Positions 16,952 through 20,832 of a stretch of 20,832 nucleotides of DNA are shown one piece after another. Position 1 is the first letter of the stretch. Each line of letters starts with the position of its first letter. The DNA is from JBJXFY01 sp046155815. GTDB taxonomy: Bacteria; Verrucomicrobiota; Verrucomicrobiia; Limisphaerales; CAIMTB01. The position numbers and the translations under genes are program-made. The DNA lies in NCBI GenBank assembly GCA_046155815.1, contig JBJXFY010000182.1, positions 1-20,832 of the forward strand, given 5' to 3'. The notes below the pieces were generated by a model. It was given only the letters and a program-made list of their open reading frames with translations, was not told the DNA's origin and did not search any database.

Positions 16952-17380
16952 TCAAACCGAAGCACCGGCGATCCGATACTCAACAGGCTCTTCTCGGAAG
17001 CCCTCCGTCTCGTCGAACATCTGCACCAGCTTGGAAAGGATGCAGACGACTCGAACAAGCAATGCCTTGCCCGCCGTGATGCGCTCCGCCGAACACGCCC
17101 GCTTGGCCACCAGCGCATCCAGGCACGCGGCACATTCCGTCGCCGATCCGCGGGCATCGTCGAAGAACTTCGCCCGCGTCCGACGCTGGCGTCGGCCATT
17201 GCCCTCCGCGGTGTTCAGCAGCGCGGACAGGCTGGCGCGGTCGAGCTGGTCGGTGACTTCGGCCAAGCGGCGCTTCTGTGCCAACGCGTCGAGTTCGGCG
17301 AGCAGGTCGGACACCCACGCAACGAATTCGAGTTCGAGCCGATAGGCGTCGAGCTTCCCGTGGTCGAAGTGGGTCTGCAT
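16952..17380 (-). CDS. Four-helix-bundle protein, S23/intervening-sequence protein family
   Basis: The 142-aa protein has the S23-type pattern (TIGR02436-like): FDHGKLDAYRLELEFVAWV, a middle helix QLDRASLSALLNTAEGNGR, then FFDDARGSATECAACLDALV and a final helix. These proteins form pentameric four-helix bundles. They are found in 23S rRNA intervening sequences and as scattered stand-alone genes; their function is unknown. ATG 17380 is chosen because the motif FDHGKLDAYR starts four residues in; the upstream in-frame MLVLLLVLVL stretch is translated simple repeat, not a signal peptide. It sits between sucB (51 bases away) and lpdA (41 bases away), and is flanked by a 12-bp inverted repeat. It is probably an insertion in the operon, but it leaves both neighbours intact. 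Confidence 0.85.
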   Translation of the reverse strand: MQTHFDHGKLDAYRLELEFVAWVSDLLAELDALAQKRRLAEVTDQLDRASLSALLNTAEGNGRRQRRTRAKFFDDARGSATECAACLDALVAKRACSAERITAGKALLVRVVCILSKLVQMFDETEGFREEPVEYRIAGASV

Positions 17381-17398
17381 GAGCCGCGCGGAGGCGAG

Positions 17399-17410
17399 GA
17401 CGAGGACGAG
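17399..17410. repeat. Right arm of 12-bp inverted repeat flanking the four-helix-bundle gene
   Basis: GACGAGGACGAG is the exact reverse complement of 16923-16934. It lies in a GAG/GAC-rich stretch between the four-helix-bundle start and the sucB stop. The two arms bracket the gene with about 464 bases between them. Confidence 0.8.
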
Positions 17411-17431
17411 CAGGAGCACGAGCACGACGCC

Positions 17432-18655
17432 CTACGCCTCGATCAGCATCCGCGCCGGGTTCTCCACGACCTCCTTCACGCGTTTCAGGAACGTCACCGC
17501 CTCCCGGCCGTCCACGACGCGGTGGTCGTACGTCAGCGCGACGTACATCATCGGGCGGATGACCACCTGGCCCTCGACGGCTACGGGCCGGTCCTGGATG
17601 CCGTGCATGCCGAGGATGCCCGACTGCGGCGGGTTGATGATCGGCGTCGAGAGCAGGCTGCCGTACACGCCGCCGTTGCTGATCGTGAAGGTGCCGCCCT
17701 GCAGCTCCTCGGGCTTGATCTTCCCATCCTTCGCGCGCCCGCCCAGCTCGGCGATGGTCTTCTCCAGCTCGGCGAAGCTCAGGCGGTCGGCGCTGCGGAC
17801 GACGGGCACCACCAGCCCCTTCCCGCCGCCGACGGCGACGCCGATGTCGTAGTAGTGGTGGAAGACGAGGTTGCTGCCCTGGATCTCGGCGTTCACCTGC
17901 GGCACCGCCTTCAGGGCATCAATCACCGCCTTCACGAAGAACGACATGAAGCCGAGCTTCACGCCGTGCTTGGCGGTGAAGGCTTCCTGGAACTGCTTCC
18001 GCAGCGCCATCACGGCCGACATGTCCACCTCGTTGAAGGTGGTGAGCATCGCCATGCTGGCCTGCGCCTCGACGAGCCGCCGCGCCACCGTCCGCCGCAG
18101 CGGCGACATCGGCACCACCTCGTCCGCACGCGGACCGGCGGTGGAGGAGGCCGGCGCCGCAGGCGGTGCCGAAGGAGCCGGGGCCGCGGGGGCCTTGGCG
18201 GCTTCGGCGGCCTTGATCGCGTCCTCCTTCAGGACCCGCCCGCCGGGGCCGGTGCCCTTCACGTCGGCCGCGGCGACGCCCGCCTCCGCCAGCACGCGCT
18301 GGGCGGCGGGCATGACGACGGGCTCGGACTTCGCGGCCGGCCTGGCCTCGGCCGACCTGGCGGCGGCCTTTGCCTCGGCGGGGGCCGCAGACGAACTTGC
18401 CGGGCCGGAGGCCGGCGCCCCGTCCTCGATCAGGCCGATGACCTCGCCCACCTTCGCGGCCTCGCCGCGGGCCTTCAGAATCTTGCCCAGGACGCCGGCC
18501 GCGGGCGCGGGCAGCTCGAGCGTGGCCTTCTCGGACTCGATCAGGACGACGTTCTCGTCCTTGGCCACGGCGTCGCCCGCCTTTTTCAGCCAGTCGCCAA
18601 TCTGCACCTCGGTGATGGATTCACCGACCGGGGGCACCTTCAGTTCAATCGCCAT
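17432..18655 (-). CDS. sucB: Dihydrolipoyllysine-residue succinyltransferase (E2 of 2-oxoglutarate dehydrogenase)
   Basis: E2 core of the 2-oxoglutarate dehydrogenase complex of the TCA cycle. The 407-aa protein has an N-terminal lipoyl domain with the lipoylation site ESEKATLE (Lys43), and an Ala/Pro-rich linker (about 80-112). The peripheral-subunit-binding domain follows (MPAAQRVLAEAG, then GTGPGGRVLKEDA, residues about 115-148), then a second Ala/Pro linker and the catalytic domain with DHRVVDG (His378, Asp382). Length and one lipoyl domain fit SucB/OdhB. The lipoyl start VPPVGESITE also favours it over PDH E2. ATG 18655 is followed immediately by the conserved start. sucA (E1), normally just upstream, is absent; the upstream side is a rearranged region. 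lpdA lies downstream. Confidence 0.95.
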   Translation of the reverse strand: MAIELKVPPVGESITEVQIGDWLKKAGDAVAKDENVVLIESEKATLELPAPAAGVLGKILKARGEAAKVGEVIGLIEDGAPASGPASSSAAPAEAKAAARSAEARPAAKSEPVVMPAAQRVLAEAGVAAADVKGTGPGGRVLKEDAIKAAEAAKAPAAPAPSAPPAAPASSTAGPRADEVVPMSPLRRTVARRLVEAQASMAMLTTFNEVDMSAVMALRKQFQEAFTAKHGVKLGFMSFFVKAVIDALKAVPQVNAEIQGSNLVFHHYYDIGVAVGGGKGLVVPVVRSADRLSFAELEKTIAELGGRAKDGKIKPEELQGGTFTISNGGVYGSLLSTPIINPPQSGILGMHGIQDRPVAVEGQVVIRPMMYVALTYDHRVVDGREAVTFLKRVKEVVENPARMLIEA

Positions 18656-18824
18656 AAATGCGTGCCGGCAAGGGGAGCGGAACCGCCCGCCGGGCGCAAG
18701 CCCGCCGCCCGACGGTTGCCGAGCCGGCGGCCCGCCTGTCCGCCATTCCTTGGGAAGCGATGCTCGGATGCCGGCGTGACGACGTGCTCAGGCTGGCGGG
18801 CATTGGCCGCCTCGAAACAGTCTG

Positions 18825-18847
18825 GGGACAGGCCGGCGGCCTGTCCC
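18825..18847. terminator. Perfect 10-bp hairpin, possible (bidirectional) terminator
   Basis: GGGACAGGCC (18825-18834) pairs perfectly with GGCCTGTCCC (18838-18847) around GGC. It lies 29 bases past the XRE fragment stop on the minus strand and about 170 bases before sucB. No T-run follows on either strand, so it may be a dispersed repeat or a protein-binding palindrome instead. Confidence 0.35.
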
Positions 18848-18875
18848 ACACGGGGCCGCCTCGTCACGATCAGCG

Positions 18876-19040
18876 TCAACGCTTCCCTCGCCGCACGGCA
18901 GCCTCCGCCCGGGCCAGGATCTGGCTGAGCGGAAGGTCCAGCACCGACGCGATGCGGAGCAGGGATTCGAGCGTGGGATTGCTCGGACCGCCTTCGAGCC
19001 CGCTGATCGTGGCCCGGCTCAGGCCGGACCGGGCGAACAA
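18876..19040 (-). pseudogene. XRE-type helix-turn-helix regulator, 5'-truncated
   Basis: The minus-strand sequence from about 19040 down to the stop at 18876 encodes LFARSGLSRATISGLEGGPSNPTLESLLRIA, then DLPLSQILARAEAAVRRGKR. This is the second half of a Cro/C1-type helix-turn-helix domain (recognition helix SRATISGLE) plus a short tail. The first helix and a natural start are missing. The frame continues upstream for 16 residues that are the complement of the nuclease gene. The break near 19040 coincides with the start of nuclease homology on the other strand. Probably non-functional. Its original role could have been an antitoxin or phage-type repressor. Confidence 0.65.
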
Positions 19041-19500
19041 CGACACCTTCCACCTCACCCACTGCGGCCCCCAGCACAAGCTGTTCAACCGCTCCGCGCA
19101 GGTCTGGGCCGGGCTGGAGGACTACCTCCTGGACCGGGCGCGGGCCGCCGGTCTCCGCGCCTGCGTCTTCACCGGGCCCGTGCTGCGGGAGGACGACCCG
19201 GAGTTTGCCGGGACGGCGATCCCGCTGGAGTTCTGGAAGGTGGTGGTCGCCCTCACCGGGGCGGGCCAGCTGTCGGCCACGGCCTACGTGGTGAGCCAGG
19301 CGGAGCAGGTGCGGACCATGCGCCTGCGCGCGGCCCCGCCCTTTGGGCCGTTCAAGACCTATCAGGTGGCGGTGGCCAATGTGCAGCAGCGGACGGGCCT
19401 CGGCTTCGGCCGGCTCCGCCGTCACGACCCGCTGGGCCGGCCGGCACTGCGCGCTGCGCCGCCGCGGGCGCTGGAATGCCGTGGGGAGATCGTGCTCTGA
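19036..19500 (+). pseudogene. DNA/RNA non-specific endonuclease (EndoG/NUC1 family), C-terminal fragment
   Basis: The plus-strand frame from about 19036 to the stop at 19500 encodes NDTFHLTHCGPQHKLFNR, then WAGLEDYLL, CVFTGPVL, IPLEFWKVVVAL, LSATAYVVSQ and FKTYQVAVANV. This is the C-terminal half of the Serratia-nuclease/EndoG family. The catalytic DRGH-type region with the general base His is missing. The usual metal-ligand position in the LTNCSPQ motif is His here instead of Asn. The frame extends upstream to 18658 only by reading antisense through the XRE fragment. With the active site gone this is a remnant, although the family is often secreted or defence-related when intact. Confidence 0.75.
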
Positions 19501-19707
19501 GGTTCGGGGCCGGGAGCCAAGGCCGGCTGCCTCGGAGAGCCGGCCCTGCCCCGCCTCCGTACGCCGCCGCGACGACACGGGTGGCAGCCCCGCGGGCCGC
19601 CATTCGACATTCCTTGGCCGTGGCCTTGCATCGGTTTGTCGACATGCATCGTGTGCAGCCAGGGCGCGTCGAACCCGGCCAGTCAGCCTAGGGTGGATCG
19701 CGCACAA
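19501..19707. other. Intergenic stretch between nuclease fragment and the accessory pair
   Basis: These 207 bases follow the nuclease stop and end at the DUF3883-like gene stop. They contain a hairpin at 19521-19545 (GGCCGGCT / AGCCGGCC, 8-bp arms) but no T-run. The base composition begins to change near 19620. I see no gene, tRNA or clear attachment site. Confidence 0.5.
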
Positions 19708-20574
19708 TCACGATGTGGAAGTGGGTGGCACAAAGAAGGCCGCGAAGGTGGCGAAGGGAATCGCAACGCTCTCCCAGCTTCCTGAACCGAGGTCTGTCGG
19801 GATATGAGTCTGCATCCCCTGCGGCTCAACAACCGCTAGGCGCGGCGGCACATTTGCGCGCGCGTCCCACAAATGGAAAACGTGATTTGCGCCCTCCAAT
19901 GCTCGTTCCCACTCATTGCGAGTGAGGTGGAATGAACCCGCGAGCCCCAGCGTCGAGGTCTTAACTTCAATCGAGAGCTGACGGAGATTGTCTGGTCCGA
20001 CAACGGAGAGAACATCATAGCCGTCCGCATTGTTTTCTATCGCGACCCACTCCGGCTTCTGGCCCGTGCGATTCTCCTCATAGGCCAAGCTCAGCCGCTC
20101 GCCGTGCCGCCCGATAGCGGTCAGACGACCGCTCTTCTGCCCGCGCGCTCTCGCCGCGAGTTCGTCCCAAAATGCGACAACACCCTCGTCTGTGCCATGG
20201 GTTAAACCCGCCTCAACAAACACCTGAGCAATCTCGCTACCGGCGAACGCGAGAACCCGCGCACGTCCGAATGACGCGTTTTGCACCCACGGCGGCAGCA
20301 CCACATCAATATAATCGAGGAGCGCATGCCGAAGCATCGGCTCGTAGCCTACGATGCTTAGCAGTTGAGAGCCAGAGGGAGTAACGCCGACGGTACCGTC
20401 ATCGTTCGCGTGGATCCACCCAAGCCCTTGGGTCGTCTCAACAACCTTGCTTGCCGCAATGCTGCCAAAGTAGGCAAACGAAGTATGAATTTCTTGGAAC
20501 GTGAGCGAATTGCGGTATGCGATACCGAGTAAGTCGAAGCACCCCTGCGCGAGACCAGGAGATAAAGTGATCAC
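19708..20574 (-). CDS. DUF3883-like protein with putative PD-(D/E)xK nuclease motif
   Basis: The 288-aa product starts at GTG 20574, which overlaps the upstream stop as GTGA. Residues about 1-150 are mostly helical and include a winged-helix-like part (QEIHTSFAYFGSIAASKVVE, then DGTVGVTPSGSQLL). The C-terminal half carries NNADGYDVLSVVG (Asp187), IEVKTS (Glu203-x-Lys205), then FHLTRNEWERA and VFHLWDAR. That order, GYD then ExK then LTxxEW, is the DUF3883 pattern. DUF3883 is a restriction-endonuclease-fold domain often seen in defence or restriction-modification loci. It is therefore likely to be a DNA-acting nuclease, probably cytoplasmic. Lower GC than the neighbouring core genes suggests transfer. 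The helicase-like partner is immediately upstream. Activity is inferred, not shown. Confidence 0.7.
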   Translation of the reverse strand: MITLSPGLAQGCFDLLGIAYRNSLTFQEIHTSFAYFGSIAASKVVETTQGLGWIHANDDGTVGVTPSGSQLLSIVGYEPMLRHALLDYIDVVLPPWVQNASFGRARVLAFAGSEIAQVFVEAGLTHGTDEGVVAFWDELAARARGQKSGRLTAIGRHGERLSLAYEENRTGQKPEWVAIENNADGYDVLSVVGPDNLRQLSIEVKTSTLGLAGSFHLTRNEWERALEGANHVFHLWDARANVPPRLAVVEPQGMQTHIPTDLGSGSWESVAIPFATFAAFFVPPTSTS

Positions 20575-20832
20575 GACTCCTCCATCGAAAGCGCGTTGAA
20601 CAGGGCTTGGATGTCGTCGGTTGAAAGCCCTGTGCTGTATTCGTCGAAGTCCTCGATGTCCGTTGGATCAAGCGGGATTGGATCCGGCCGCAGGGACGAG
20701 TCTTGGAGCGCCTCGGCCATCTTTCCAATTTTGTAGCCCAGTCGCTCCCGCACCGTTTCGTCCACGCTGCCGATGCACTCGACAATCTCGATTGTCGTCT
20801 TCTGGTCCTTCGGCAAACCGAACCGAGATCGG
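20571..20832 (-). CDS. C-terminal tail of a probable SNF2-type helicase/ATPase, partial
   Basis: Only the last 87 or so residues are in the window: the frame stays open to the right edge, so a TTG at 20816 is probably not the real start. It reads TTIEIVECIGSVDETVRERLGYK, then IGKMAEALQDSSL and a Asp/Pro-rich tail. The section 'VECIGSVDETVRERLGYKI' resembles the segment after helicase motif VI in SNF2-family enzymes, where a hydrophobic strand is followed by G(T/S)VDExI and a K-rich helix. No helicase motifs themselves are visible, so this is a suggestion. Its stop overlaps the DUF3883-like start (GTGA), which supports translational coupling and joint function. Confidence 0.5.
   Translation of the reverse strand, partial: RSRFGLPKDQKTTIEIVECIGSVDETVRERLGYKIGKMAEALQDSSLRPDPIPLDPTDIEDFDEYSTGLSTDDIQALFNALSMEES

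Noticed and set aside
16911..16955. N-terminal extension of lpdA reading as poly-Asp/Glu
   Set aside because: It is translated GAC repeat; the conserved FAD-binding start begins at 16910.
17381..17425. Signal peptide (MLVLLLVLVL) on the four-helix-bundle protein
   Set aside because: This is a reading of CTCGTG/CTCGTC simple repeat upstream of the real ATG at 17380; S23 proteins are cytoplasmic.
18658..19500. Single 280-residue plus-strand gene spanning the junction
   Set aside because: Its first ~125 residues are antisense of the XRE fragment and intergenic DNA; only the part after about 19036 resembles the nuclease family.
20571..20816. Complete 81-residue small gene starting at TTG 20816
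   Set aside because: The frame is open beyond that point to the window edge, so it is more likely the end of a larger protein.

Overview
The window is GC-rich (about 70 %) bacterial chromosome with short intergenic gaps and several 4-base ATGA or GTGA gene overlaps. The gene families (an S23-type four-helix-bundle gene inside an operon, a secreted protein with a short C-terminal 'phase into a FR-R' ending, a plant/cyanobacteria-like GlgC, RibBA, an HpnD-like synthase) suggest Verrucomicrobiota or a close PVC relative. That assignment is an inference; no rRNA gene is present to confirm it.

Left part (1-8081). A divergent pair opens the window: glmS (minus, running off the left edge and carrying a 4-base tandem-duplication frameshift in its second SIS domain) and glgC (plus, with a good candidate promoter). 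Next come a secreted purple-acid-phosphatase-like phosphoesterase and a DsbA-fold protein with one cysteine (both plus). They face a two-gene minus operon: a secreted HExxH peptidase with TPR-like repeats, overlapping by ATGA a serine beta-lactamase-family hydrolase.

Middle part (8082-14968). A 172-base divergent spacer with three GC-rich hairpins, two of them mutually exclusive, separates the peptidase operon from a compact four-gene plus operon. That operon holds a membrane sensor histidine kinase, an NtrC-type sigma-54 activator, a small basic single-TM protein and an HpnD-like squalene/phytoene synthase. It converges on a full-length ribBA (minus). A secreted protein of unknown function follows on plus.

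Right part (14969-19700). A decayed RelBE/ParE-type toxin-antitoxin pair lies beside the lpdA side of a minus operon sucB / four-helix-bundle gene / lpdA. The four-helix-bundle gene is bounded by a perfect 12-bp inverted repeat inside CGT/GAG-rich simple repeats, as expected of a small inserted cassette. sucA is not upstream of sucB. Instead there is a rearrangement scar that joins, head to head, a 5'-truncated XRE-type regulator (minus) and a 5'-truncated EndoG/NUC1-type DNA/RNA nuclease (plus).

Right edge (about 19700-20832). GC content drops and codon use changes. Two minus genes coupled by a GTGA overlap are seen: the C-terminal tail of a protein resembling a SNF2-type helicase, cut by the edge, and a DUF3883-like protein with a PD-(D/E)xK-type nuclease motif. 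This is the best candidate for an under-described system (a mobile defence or restriction-like module), and most of it lies outside the window.

Three broken genes (glmS, the toxin, the antitoxin-toxin junction) show small indels, so part of the apparent decay could be sequencing error.
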